DNA of 64,000 nt from Streptococcus cristatus ATCC 51100 (GTDB lineage Bacteria; Bacillota; Bacilli; Lactobacillales; Streptococcaceae), in assembly GCF_011612585.1 (NCBI RefSeq), contig NZ_CP050133.1:186001-250000 (forward strand). The letters run 5' to 3'. The translations under genes and the position numbers were made by a program. The notes under the pieces are model-generated. The model worked only from the letters and a program-made list of their open reading frames with translations. It was not told the DNA's origin and did not search any database. Each line of letters opens with the position of its first letter. Position 1 is the first letter of the stretch. Shown in pieces: positions 35,074 through 44,570 of this stretch.

Positions 35074-35919
35074 ATGACAATTTCTTGGTTGCAAGCCGCA
35101 ATCCTCGGTATCTTTGCTAGTTTATCCTCTATGCCGGGTATGGGTGGCTCAAGTATTGGTAACTATACACTTGGACGTCCGCTTGTCGGAGGACTCGTCT
35201 GTGGTTTGATTTTAGGAGATGTGAGCCTCGGGATTATCTGTGGTGTAGCCATGCAGTTGGTGTATATCGCACTGGTAACCCCTGGCGGTACTGTTTCTGC
35301 CGATGTCCGTGCAGTTTCTTATATCGGTATTCCTTTGGCAATGGTTGCGATCAAGTCACAAGGGATTTCAGATGCTCAGCAGGCTGCTGACTTTGCAAAA
35401 TCAATGGGTGTGCTGGTTGGTACACTAGGAACTGTTCTCTTCTACGGAACAGCGACAATGAACTTGGTATGGCAACACATGGGCTGGAAAGCAGTCGAAC
35501 AGGGAGAATACAAAAAATTGTATGCAGTTGACTGGTATCTGCCATGGGTTTCCCACTTCCTCTTCTCTTTCTTGCCAACACTGATTCTTTGCCGTTACGG
35601 TGCTGATGCTGTTACAGCTCTGAAAGATGCCCTCCCAATGGATGGTCTACCAATGAAAACCCTCTTCACAGTAGGTTCTCTCCTCCCATGTGTCGGTATT
35701 GCGATTCTCTTGAAACAAATCGTTGAAAAGGTGACAGACTTTGTCCCATTCTTCGTTGGTTTTACCTTGGCTGCCTCACTTGGCCTCAACCTTGTGTCTA
35801 GTGCAGTTGTATCACTGATCTTTGCCCTGCTCTTCTATGAAGTACAGATGGCGAAAAATGTCAAAGCTAGTGCTGTGGCAGTAGGTGATTTTGACGATGA
35901 TGACGAGGAGGATATCTAA
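35074..35919 (+). CDS. PTS mannose-family EIIC
   Basis: Membrane channel subunit, 281 residues, about seven hydrophobic segments. The N-terminus ISWLQAAILGIFASLSSMPG and GRPLVGGLVCGLILGD are typical of ManY/SorA-type EIIC. It ends in an acidic tail (DFDDDDEEDI) similar to that on EIIA of the same operon. RBS AAAGGAG. Works with EIID to move sugar while EIIB phosphorylates it. Confidence 0.93.
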   Translation: MTISWLQAAILGIFASLSSMPGMGGSSIGNYTLGRPLVGGLVCGLILGDVSLGIICGVAMQLVYIALVTPGGTVSADVRAVSYIGIPLAMVAIKSQGISDAQQAADFAKSMGVLVGTLGTVLFYGTATMNLVWQHMGWKAVEQGEYKKLYAVDWYLPWVSHFLFSFLPTLILCRYGADAVTALKDALPMDGLPMKTLFTVGSLLPCVGIAILLKQIVEKVTDFVPFFVGFTLAASLGLNLVSSAVVSLIFALLFYEVQMAKNVKASAVAVGDFDDDDEEDI

Positions 35920-35920
35920 G

Positions 35921-36760
35921 ATGGCAACTAAAAAAATATCTAAAAAAACACTGACCAAATCATTCCACCACTGGTACTATGGTCACTTGACCTGCTTCTC
36001 TCAAGAGCACATGCAGACTTTTGGTTACTTGACTTCTATGCTACCAATCGTGGAAGAATTGTACGATACAAAAGAAGAACAAGCACGCTCTATGCACACT
36101 TATACAGCCTTCTTCAACACAGAACCTCAGCTGGGTACTTTGGTCGTTGGGATCACAGCTGGTTTGGAAGAAGCGCGTGCCAATGGTGCAGAAGCAGTAA
36201 ATGACGAAACCATCAACGGACTTCGGGCTGGCTTGATGGGGCCGGTTGCCGGTATTGGTGACTCTCTGATCGTTGGAACCTTGATTCCAGTTATTTTGGG
36301 GATCTCAATGGGGCTTTCAAATGGAGGCTCACCTGTCGGTGCTATCTTCTATATCCTAGTTTGGAATCTGCTGGCTTATTTCGGTATGCGTTTCGCTTAC
36401 TTTAAAGGCTATGAATTGGGAGATAAGGCCGTTGAATTCCTAGTAGGAGAACAAGGACAAGCTATCCGTAAATCTGTTGGGATTGTCGGCGGAATGGTTA
36501 TCGGTGCTGTTGCAGCAACTTGGGTACCTATCAAAACTGCCTTCCAATTGATCAATCCAGGTGAAAAAGAGCCTTACCTTGTCTTACAAGATAAATTAGA
36601 TGGTGTTTATCCAGGTCTCTTAACAGCTGTCTTTATCGTATTTTGCTGGTGGCTCATGGCCAAGAAGAACCTTTCTCCAATCAAAGTGATGCTCATTCTA
36701 GTTGTTATCGCCTTCCTTGGAGTACTGGCTGGCTTCTTTAACCCAGGTCTCCAATATTAA
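35921..36760 (+). CDS. PTS mannose-family EIID
   Basis: Second membrane subunit, 279 residues from ATG 35921, preceded by GAGGAGG inside the end of EIIC; the longer frame from 35885 overlaps the EIIC acidic tail. Family blocks: SFHHWYYGHLTCFSQEHMQ, AFFNTEPQLG, GLRAGLMGPVAGIGDS. Completes the sugar-translocating complex. Also the kind of complex used as receptor by class II bacteriocins. Confidence 0.93.
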   Translation: MATKKISKKTLTKSFHHWYYGHLTCFSQEHMQTFGYLTSMLPIVEELYDTKEEQARSMHTYTAFFNTEPQLGTLVVGITAGLEEARANGAEAVNDETINGLRAGLMGPVAGIGDSLIVGTLIPVILGISMGLSNGGSPVGAIFYILVWNLLAYFGMRFAYFKGYELGDKAVEFLVGEQGQAIRKSVGIVGGMVIGAVAATWVPIKTAFQLINPGEKEPYLVLQDKLDGVYPGLLTAVFIVFCWWLMAKKNLSPIKVMLILVVIAFLGVLAGFFNPGLQY

Positions 36761-36777
36761 GAAAAAGAGGGAAAATC

Positions 36778-37068
36778 ATGACAGAACAAGAATTGATTCA
36801 AGGCTATGAAACAGAAATTCAATACCAGAAGCATATGATTGAAAATCTCGGACGCTGGTTTAGTCTTTTCTTTACCATTGCCAGTATCGGTTTTGTCCTG
36901 ATTTATCTCTTTCATCGAACCAATCTGCTTCTTTTCATCGTAGGAGTCATCTTAGCTATTTTGGGAATTCTTGTCATGCTGGTCTTTGGCTATGGCATCT
37001 ACAAGGGTAGACTAAATCTGCAAAAAGTGATTGATGATTTTGAAGAGAAACTGAAGTTAGCTCAATAA
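36778..37068 (+). CDS. Small two-span membrane protein of the PTS operon
   Basis: 96 residues with two hydrophobic segments (about 26-43 and 49-70) and a charged C-terminus. Not recognised as a named family. RBS GAGGGAAAATC 17 bases after EIID, so it is the last gene of the operon, in the position of levX of S. mutans; equivalence is not shown. A terminator follows. Confidence 0.6.
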   Translation: MTEQELIQGYETEIQYQKHMIENLGRWFSLFFTIASIGFVLIYLFHRTNLLLFIVGVILAILGILVMLVFGYGIYKGRLNLQKVIDDFEEKLKLAQ

Positions 37069-37090
37069 TGTTTCCAATTAATTTCCCCAA

Positions 37091-37117
37091 AAACTTTGTC
37101 ATTCGGCAAAGTTTTTT
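37091..37117 (+). terminator. Terminator of the PTS operon
   Basis: AAACTTTG (37091-37098) and CAAAGTTT (37107-37114) with T-run. Confidence 0.85.
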
Positions 37118-37149
37118 CTTGACTATTTCTGACCAAGTGATAAAATAAT
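37118..37149 (+). promoter_or_regulatory. groES promoter with CtsR-like operator
   Basis: Read on the minus strand, 37118-37134 is GGTCAGA-AAT-AGTCAAG, two CtsR heptads each with one mismatch to RGTCAAA. It covers the -35 TTGACT (37119-37124); a -10 TAAAAT preceded by TGA lies at about 37141-37146. Confidence 0.65.
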
Positions 37150-37158
37150 AACTATAGA

Positions 37159-37185
37159 TTAGCACTCGGTGTCGTAGAGTGCTAA
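37159..37185 (+). promoter_or_regulatory. CIRCE element (HrcA operator)
   Basis: TTAGCACTC (37159-37167), nine-base spacer, GAGTGCTAA (37177-37185): a perfect CIRCE in the groES leader. Confidence 0.97.
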
Positions 37186-37208
37186 AATTCAATCTTTGGA
37201 GGAAAAAG

Positions 37209-37490
37209 ATGTTAAAACCATTAGGTGACCGTGTGGTCTTAAAAGTAGAAGAAAAAGAACAGAAAGTTGGTGGCTTTGTCATTGCTGGTGCAGGACAAGA
37301 CGCGACAAAAGAAGCAAAAGTCATCGCAGTTGGCCAAGGAATCCGTACATTGAACGGAGAGCTGGTTGCACCAAGTGTCAAGCCAGGTGATAAGGTTTTA
37401 GTTGAAAGCCATGCTGGCATTGAAGTCAAAGATCAAGATGAGAAATTCTTGGTTGTTGGGGAAGCCAACATTCTTGCAATTGTGGAGTAA
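37209..37490 (+). CDS. groES: Co-chaperonin GroES
   Basis: 93 residues from ATG 37209 (RBS TGGAGGAAA); the longer frame starts inside CIRCE. Typical N-terminus [12 protein letters not shown] and the mobile-loop region [11 protein letters not shown] near residues 21-31. Forms the heptameric lid of GroEL. Operon with groEL 23 bases downstream, under HrcA and apparently CtsR. Confidence 0.97.
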   Translation: MLKPLGDRVVLKVEEKEQKVGGFVIAGAGQDATKEAKVIAVGQGIRTLNGELVAPSVKPGDKVLVESHAGIEVKDQDEKFLVVGEANILAIVE

Positions 37491-37498
37491 AAATCTAA

Positions 37499-39136
<1,638 letters not shown>

Positions 39137-39186
39137 GGCACATCAAAGAAAGTACAACTTTTTTGAAATCAATAAAGTAAAAAAGA

Positions 39187-39228
39187 CTTCAAACTATTGA
39201 TCAAAAACAATGGTTTGAAGCCTTTTTA
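39187..39228. terminator. groESL terminator
   Basis: CTTCAAACTATTG (39187-39199) pairs with CAATGGTTTGAAG (39208-39220, one wobble), then CCTTTTTATT; T-rich on the minus strand also. Confidence 0.85.
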
Positions 39229-39290
39229 TTGTGCTATTAATGAGACAAAAACTTGTAAAATAATGAAAAAGCCTTAGATTCCAAGGCTTT

Positions 39291-39317
39291 TTAGTCATAC
39301 TTTCTATGCCCCCTGCA
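39291..39317. repeat. att-like direct repeat, distal end
   Basis: Identical over 27 bases to 44217-44243. It contains the tRNA-Lys 3' end TGCCCCCTGCA but no tRNA. Both copies are preceded by similar GCCT...AGGC hairpins with T-runs (39271-39292 and 44197-44216), so the repeat extends imperfectly. Confidence 0.8.
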
Positions 39318-39419
39318 TGAATTTGTAAGAACTTTTCATATTGAAAATAAACAAAAATGTTGAAATATAGCTGATTTTAGGGAAATACTTTTAGGTATTT
39401 TCAATGTCAGGATTTAAAA

Positions 39420-39441
39420 ATGGGGCAAAAGTGGGGCAAAA
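39420..39441 (+). repeat. Paired integrase arm-like repeats, distal end
   Basis: TGGGGCAAAA followed by GTGGGGCAAAA. The same pair (GTGGGGCAGAAA, GTGGGGCAAAA) lies at 44153-44175 near the other end. Their place just inside each att repeat suggests integrase N-domain (arm) binding sites. Confidence 0.55.
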
Positions 39442-39511
39442 ACAAATTAACGAAAAAAATATCGAGTTCGTGCATCAAGTAAATGATAAATTGCAAGAAT
39501 AAGTGCAACAT

Positions 39512-39600
39512 TTACTCGAACTCATCCTCTAGAGCTTCACTAGCAGTTCTGTAAGCTAAACATTTTCGTGGTCGGTGATTGATATCATATAAAGCCTTGG
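39512..39600 (-). pseudogene. 3' fragment of an IS30-family transposase
   Basis: The minus strand reads ALYDINHRPRKCLAYRT then ASEALEDEFE and a stop. NHRPRKCLGYKT is the C-terminal signature of IS30-type transposases. The rest of the gene is missing, so it is a remnant. Confidence 0.6.
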
Positions 39601-39630
39601 TTCCCAAAGCTTTTTAATGTTATAAACTCA

Positions 39631-40776
39631 TTAAAATAACTCCCAGTTAGATTTGGAATATTTTTTATTCTGTGTCATATAAAAATAAATAAAATGAATG
39701 GCTATAGCTAGAGCTAAAATGGTTGTTATACTCACTACTATTATAGGATTAGAAGCAAAGATTAAAGAGAGAATAAAGGCAGCCAGATAGAGTGTCGCTT
39801 GGACACAGTAGTAACTTTTCGAATAGCGAAGATAGTGTTTGTTATAGGGCCCATTTACTAGGACAGCAGCTTGAAAGAGGCCAAATCCGATATAAGAGAA
39901 GCTGGTTGCAAAGAGACGATTAGCTTCAGGATTCTGAAGAAAACTCATCGATACAATCATCATCATAAGTCCAATGAAAATAGGATAGTGACTGTAAATT
40001 AGAAATAGTCCCTTTTGATTAGATTTTTCATCAATAGCATGGTCGAATTGACCAAAATAAAACAAGAACAGAGAAATCATAATAATGAAATAAAGAACCG
40101 AATAAATCGAGAAATTCTCGATTGTAAAGAAGTTAGCTAGATTCGTAATCATCTCTCCAAACGTAATAATGACAAGAAGGGAGATGCGCTCGATTAAATG
40201 GGGAAGATTTACCTGGTAATGCTTATCTTTATTAAGCAAGATACTTGGCGTAATAAATGTTAGCAGAATACTAGCATAAAGGATATAGACTCCAATGTAA
40301 ATAGGAAGAAGAGCTGCTAGATAGATTTCTAAACTTCGTAGACCTGTTATCCATAGAAAACCTTTGATACTTTCCCTATGAACATTATCGGTTGATTTTT
40401 TAAAAAACTCAACCAAATATTGAAAAAATAAGGTAAGGGTTAATGTACCAATAGCCCAACAGAGATAATGAAAATATTGTTGCCAATCAGGTCCAATCAT
40501 ATTGGCTATAAAGAGTAAAAGTCCCATTTTGATAAACATGATTACCATGTTAAATAAAGAGTTCTTTCCATAGCGATTGGTATAATCGGTTTGAATCATC
40601 CAGGAATCGATGAGAAACAAAATAGCAATGAAAAAATCAAGGAAAGAATTCCAAGTCAAAATACCGTTATGAAGATGGTCGATTAAAGTAGTTACTTTTG
40701 AAATTGCAAAAACAAAAACTAAGTCATAAAAAAGTTCTGAAAATTCTACACGTTTATGTTTAATAAGAGTTGTCAT
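39631..40776 (-). CDS. Low temperature requirement A (LtrA) family membrane protein
   Basis: 381 residues, about ten hydrophobic segments. The N-terminus RVEFSELFYDLVFVFAISKV is the LtrA family signature. The family is widespread and of unknown biochemical role; ltrA in Listeria was found through a cold-growth phenotype. Good RBS AAAGGTC. It lies inside the tRNA-Lys element and appears intact, so it may be retained cargo. Confidence 0.88.
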   Translation of the reverse strand: MTTLIKHKRVEFSELFYDLVFVFAISKVTTLIDHLHNGILTWNSFLDFFIAILFLIDSWMIQTDYTNRYGKNSLFNMVIMFIKMGLLLFIANMIGPDWQQYFHYLCWAIGTLTLTLFFQYLVEFFKKSTDNVHRESIKGFLWITGLRSLEIYLAALLPIYIGVYILYASILLTFITPSILLNKDKHYQVNLPHLIERISLLVIITFGEMITNLANFFTIENFSIYSVLYFIIMISLFLFYFGQFDHAIDEKSNQKGLFLIYSHYPIFIGLMMMIVSMSFLQNPEANRLFATSFSYIGFGLFQAAVLVNGPYNKHYLRYSKSYYCVQATLYLAAFILSLIFASNPIIVVSITTILALAIAIHFIYFYMTQNKKYSKSNWELF

Positions 40777-40960
40777 CTTAAGACCTTTCTATTTTAGAAG
40801 TACAATTTATTATAACAGAAAATGGTAATGAGAGAAAAGGAGATGCTTAAATAACTTTATGTGGCGCGAATTGTCAAAACCTTGGAGCACATTTTCACGT
40901 ACCAGCTTACAGGCGGAGTGTTTGGTGATTGATAATGAAGAATAAGATTTTACAATAGAA

Positions 40961-40985
40961 AAGCGAGGATATCCTCGCTTTTTTT
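40961..40985. terminator. Palindromic terminator
   Basis: AGCGAGGATATCCTCGCT with A-run before and T-run after. It sits just past the 3' end of the HTH remnant and can act on either strand. The rest of 40777-40960 shows nothing I can assign. Confidence 0.75.
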
Positions 40986-40987
40986 AT

Positions 40988-41412
40988 TTAATCTAATAGC
41001 TCCTTATTTTCAATTAAGAGCTCTAGTGGAGATTTATCTCTTGCTTCAATAAAACCAGGTTCATATTGGGTATGAAGTGTTCTTTTCTGAGAAGTTGGAT
41101 CAATATACAACTCTTTTCCATCTTCTGTGTATAGTTGGTTGCCTCTTGTTAGGTAAAGTAAATCCTCTAAGTACTGTCCATCAGTATGTAGGAAATGCTC
41201 GATGTATTTGACAGCTTTTAAGATTTCACTTACTTTATCAGAGTATTCATTAGATTCAAGAACACTCTTTTCTAACTCAATCTCTTTACTCGTTCCAAAG
41301 AGTTGGGTTGGAGTTGCATTAAAATATTCTGCTATCTTATCCAAATTTGCAAAGGTAGGATAGCTTTTTTGTTTTTCGTAATCAGAGATGGACTGTTTAC
41401 CGATTCCTAATT
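40988..41412 (-). pseudogene. Truncated HTH (Cro/CI-type) regulator
   Basis: The frame reads GIGKQSISDYEKQKSYPTFA then NLDKIAEYFNATPTQLFG, the second half of an XRE helix-turn-helix, followed by a C-terminal domain of about 95 residues. Helices 1-2 are missing: upstream of 41412 the frame is lost and stops appear. The only in-frame start left (TTG 41344) would lack the DNA-binding helices. Likely a dead element regulator. Confidence 0.65.
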
Positions 41413-41432
41413 ACCTCAGTCTCTTCAGTCTG

Positions 41433-42038
41433 TTAATTTTTTTTCGAAAATTTCTCTTTAATACTAGCTTTCAATTTATCAAATTTTTCACGACGAGCTT
41501 CTTTTTTATCCGCAATTAAGCGAGCTTTAGCTTGATGCTCTAAATCTTCTTGAATTTTGAGAGCTGACTCTATCTCTGCCGCAACAGTAGCGACATCCCA
41601 TCTAGCAATGTCAACCTGATACTTTTCAAAAATAGCATTTAAAACAGATTCATCATTTTCTTGTACAAGTGCAATAATAGCTACTTCGCCATTAGTCAAC
41701 TTTTTACTAACGGTTGTAATTAATGCCGAATTGATCAATTCTTTGTCTGAACCAACGGAGGCGCCAATTGCTCCACCAGTAGCAAAACCAAAGAGAACAC
41801 CTAGTGGTCCACCTAAAATTCCGATTAAACTACCAATTAATCCGCCTTCGAAATAATCATCTCCTAGGGAATTCATCAAATCAAAGCTATCTTTGACGTT
41901 AACAACACCATTTTCAGCTTTTACAATTGAAGCCTGAGCTAATTTTGTATTTTCAGTTTGAACAAACTGTTTTAATTCTGAAAAGGCCTGAAAGGCTTCA
42001 CTTTCAATATGAAAAATTGAGACAACAACATTTTCCAT
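41433..42038 (-). CDS. DUF1269-like membrane-associated protein
   Basis: 201 residues. A ferredoxin-like N-terminal part (VVVSIFHIESEAFQAFSELK) with a Gly-rich hydrophobic hairpin at about 68-95 (GGLIGSLIGILGGPLGVLFG) and a basic, Lys-rich C-terminus. This is the layout of DUF1269/YwnJ-like proteins; role unknown, often in stress regulons. RBS AAAGGAG is good. Intact cargo of the tRNA-Lys element. Confidence 0.65.
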   Translation of the reverse strand: MENVVVSIFHIESEAFQAFSELKQFVQTENTKLAQASIVKAENGVVNVKDSFDLMNSLGDDYFEGGLIGSLIGILGGPLGVLFGFATGGAIGASVGSDKELINSALITTVSKKLTNGEVAIIALVQENDESVLNAIFEKYQVDIARWDVATVAAEIESALKIQEDLEHQAKARLIADKKEARREKFDKLKASIKEKFSKKN

Positions 42039-42379
42039 GGGCTTACACTCCTTTATTACTTTATAGAGATAGAATAAAATCTCCTATATTTAGTAGTACA
42101 AACTACTGCTACACAAGGTGAATTGTAGCATACAATAATCTTTTATGCAATATACAATATATTACAAAAAGATTAAATTTTTATTTAAAAACTTATATTC
42201 TATAAATTAGGCAATTTTAAAATTTTGATTAAAAAGAAAGATTTAGATAGAGCTGTTGGTAGACTTAGGAAATTTTAAGAACATGCATTAGTTAAATTAA
42301 ATGGTTCTTTTCAATTAAGTTTTAACTTCTATCTGGTAAGTAAAAGGAAAAATAATACCCGTGGTGCTAGTTAAACTCA

Positions 42380-42540
42380 AAATACAAGAAAAGCCTAAAA
42401 GGACTATACTGTAAGTGACAAAACAAAACAGGAGGATAGTCCAAATGAGCCACTTACATTAGTCCTGTGAAATACAGAACTAAATCCTTCACTTAAATTA
42501 CTTGTCTAACTTTTTGGGGTCAGTACAAACAGTGCTTTTT
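42380..42540. other. Gene-free stretch with possible IS scraps
   Basis: GGACTATACTG...CAGGAGGATAGTCC forms an interrupted inverted repeat near 42398-42442, followed by a short frame ending at once, and by TTTTTGGGGTCAGTACAAA near 42512, a motif that resembles insertion-sequence ends. I cannot name the family. The AT-rich 42120-42380 shows nothing assignable. Confidence 0.3.
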
Positions 42541-42579
42541 TTGTTGAAATCGCAAAGAATCTAAGCTTTCTTTTTGCAG

Positions 42580-42737
42580 ATAACATTCGCTCTTTTATTT
42601 TCGGTATGATTGAGTCGATGCCCCGTTCTCGACCGGTTATTATTGCAACTTATCGAATGCTAGAGCACTATGCCATCACTTTTTGGAAGAATACTTGGAG
42701 CAATTCTACGCAGAATGGAATGCGAAAAAGTGATAAT
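42580..42737 (+). pseudogene. Frameshifted C-terminal protein fragment
   Basis: Reads FADNIRSFIFGMIESMPRSR then PVIIATYRMLEHYAI, then shifts by one base and continues FLEEYLEQFYAEWNAKK to a stop (near 42733). Codon-like structure on both sides of the shift argues for a decayed gene. Family not recognised. Confidence 0.4.
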
Positions 42738-42805
42738 TAAAGAGACAAAAAAGCTGAGAATATGATTTCCCAGCTTTTTTGAATGCGATAGAAATAGCAA
42801 CTAGA

Positions 42806-43321
42806 CTATTTACGAAAGACCCCAATAATGTAGGTGAAGCCAGTAACTAAAAATGCAAAGGCAATGACATAAACGACAAAGACACCTGTAGCCACTGGAT
42901 TGAACAGAATCACTAGACCTAGTAAAAATTCAAGCAAGGCTACCCACGTGATATTGCTACCAATAATAGGGAAAATCAATCCTAGACGATTGCCTTTAAA
43001 GAAAGCAATAATGGCTTCTACAATTAACCAAATTCCTACAATGGTCGGAATGACGACCGGCAGGGTCAAAAAGCCATAAGCAACGAGGTAAAGAGCTAAG
43101 AGAAGACTAACAAATCCTTGGAAAAGATAAACAGGTGAGCGAAGCTCTTTTGGTGCAGAGAAATAGCCTAAAATAGCTGCTATAGAAGAAACCAGTAAAC
43201 CAAATGCAATCCACCAGCTGTAAGCAACAAGATTAGCTACTGGGTTTGTAAATAGGAAAAGTCCTAAAAGGACAAAAACAACTCCTGCAAGGAATAGCAG
43301 TAAACGATTAGAAAATTTCAT
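42806..43321 (-). CDS. DUF308 (HdeD-like) membrane protein
   Basis: 171 residues in six hydrophobic segments arranged as three pairs, typical of DUF308/HdeD. HdeD of E. coli belongs to the acid-fitness system; the streptococcal role is unknown. RBS is a G-run (GGGGGG) about 10 bases upstream. Lies in the element, next to the integrase on the other strand, apparently intact. Confidence 0.8.
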   Translation of the reverse strand: MKFSNRLLLFLAGVVFVLLGLFLFTNPVANLVAYSWWIAFGLLVSSIAAILGYFSAPKELRSPVYLFQGFVSLLLALYLVAYGFLTLPVVIPTIVGIWLIVEAIIAFFKGNRLGLIFPIIGSNITWVALLEFLLGLVILFNPVATGVFVVYVIAFAFLVTGFTYIIGVFRK

Positions 43322-43495
43322 TTCAATACCCCCCTATATAGTTATATAGTATAGTATAGTTTGCTAATAAAACTATTGTACTTATTTTTATAGAAAATGT
43401 CAATAAAATAAATAAACAATTTGGAAGTTTCAGTCTGACTTACAAAAAGAAAATCGCCCTCATACAGCAAATTATTTTCATCCAAAGAACAACAG

Positions 43496-44146
43496 ATGAC
43501 AGAAGAGAAATATTTACATACAGAAAAGGACTATCTGGATTTACTTTTAGCAGTAAAGAGAAAATTTGATTACCAACGTTCAATTGTTCCTTATATTGTC
43601 TATTTTCTATTAAAAACAGGCATGAGGTTTGGAGAGTTAATAGCGTTAACTTGGAATGAGGTTGATTTTGACAGAGGATTGTTAAAAACATACAGGAGGT
43701 ATAATACTCTCTCTCATAAGTTTGTTCCACCAAAAAATAAAACGTCTATTCGGATGGTTCCAATAGACGAGGAGTGTATCAAAATTTTGCGCCTTTTACA
43801 AACGGAGCAAGAAAGGGCAAACATGGAGTTAGGAATCAAAAATCGATATCGGATGATTTTTCAACATTTTGGATATATTCATTCAGTCCCAGATATCGCA
43901 AGTGTCAATAAAGCTTTGAGTGTTCTCTTAAATGAGTTGGACATTTATCCAATTATCACGACAAAAGGAGCACGTCATACCTATGGGAGCTACCTCTGGC
44001 ACAAAGGATTTGACCTTGGAGTTATCGCAAAAATTCTAGGGCATAGAGATATTTCAATGTTGGTAGAAGTGTACGGACACACTTTAGAAGAGAAAATTTT
44101 TGAAGAATTTAATCAAATAAGAGATATTTGGAAAGATTGCTCATAA
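43496..44146 (+). pseudogene. Tyrosine-recombinase integrase, 5'-truncated
   Basis: 216 residues covering the catalytic domain only. Arg of box I is in TGMRFGELIALTW near residue 45; box II reads TKGARHTYGSYL (Arg and His present, the first His of HxxR replaced), and LGHRDISMLVEVYGHT carries His and the nucleophile Tyr. Full integrases of this family have about 380 residues with N-terminal arm- and core-binding domains; these are missing. Position next to the tRNA-Lys 3' end is classical. Confidence 0.75.
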
Positions 44147-44152
44147 AAAAAT

Positions 44153-44175
44153 GTGGGGCAGAAAGTGGGGCAAAA
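44153..44175 (+). repeat. Paired integrase arm-like repeats, tRNA end
   Basis: GTGGGGCAGAAA followed by GTGGGGCAAAA, just after the integrase stop; counterpart of 39420-39441. Confidence 0.55.
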
Positions 44176-44216
44176 TGATTTCAGAGCAAGCAAAAAAGCC
44201 TACAGAGTAGGCTTTC

Positions 44217-44243
44217 TTAGTCATACTTTCTATGCCCCCTGCA
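44217..44243. repeat. att-like direct repeat at tRNA-Lys
   Basis: Identical to 39291-39317; overlaps the last 11 bases of the tRNA gene and its downstream sequence. Confidence 0.8.
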
Positions 44244-44305
44244 GGGCTCGAACCTGCGACCCATAGATTAAGAGTCTACTGCTCTACCAACTGAGCTAAG
44301 GAGGC
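44233..44305 (-). tRNA. tRNA-Lys (anticodon CTT)
   Basis: On the minus strand GCCTCCT...AGGGGGC form the acceptor stem (one G-U), with D arm GCTCAGTTGGTAGAGC, anticodon loop CTCTTAA (anticodon at 44272-44270) and T arm GCAGGTTCGAGCCCTGC. The CCA end is not encoded. Its 3' end is the integration site of the adjacent element and is intact. It starts seven bases after the 6S RNA end. Confidence 0.95.
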
Positions 44306-44311
44306 AAGAGA

Positions 44312-44501
44312 AAAAGCTGTATTGGTGCCGGACCTTCACGATTTGTATTGAACCCGCGCAATTAAGCAGGTGGGCAACTCGCTCTAACTGAAGCTGCTTC
44401 CGCGTGACACGGCTTGCACGCTGTTAGAAGTCTTTTGTTTCCCTAATAATACAAAAAATAGTCGGTCAACACTTAAGTGTGAAGTCGTACACCACAGCGT
44501 T
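44312..44501 (-). ncRNA. ssrS: 6S RNA
   Basis: About 190 nt on the minus strand with its own promoter (TATAAT at 44513-44508). The ends pair in blocks: GCTG/CAGC, GGTG/CACC and ACTTCAC/GTGAAGGT, giving the long closing stem and interrupted central region of 6S RNA, which mimics an open promoter and binds the RNA polymerase holoenzyme. U-tract follows. Location immediately downstream of rarA parallels bsrA next to yrvN in B. subtilis. Call rests on structure and synteny. Confidence 0.75.
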
Positions 44502-44570
44502 TCTATAATTATAATACCATAAATTTTGAAAAATTCAAGAGAAAAATGTGATTTTTTGCAAACGATGCCA

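Larger units (their letters stand above)
39291..44243. mobile_element. Remnant integrative element in tRNA-Lys
   Basis: The segment is bounded by identical 27-bp direct repeats (39291-39317 and 44217-44243); the right copy includes the 3' end of tRNA-Lys(CTT). A 5'-truncated tyrosine integrase lies next to the tRNA end, and both ends carry paired GTGGGGCAAAA-type repeats as expected for integrase arm sites. Inside are LtrA, a broken HTH regulator, DUF1269-like and DUF308 genes and transposase scraps. No replication, transfer or structural genes remain, so it is decayed and probably immobile. Confidence 0.75.

Noticed and set aside
44312..44501. tmRNA as alternative for the RNA next to rarA
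   Set aside because: No tRNA-Ala-like ends and no tag reading frame ending in ALAA; the long interrupted closing stem and rarA synteny fit 6S RNA.
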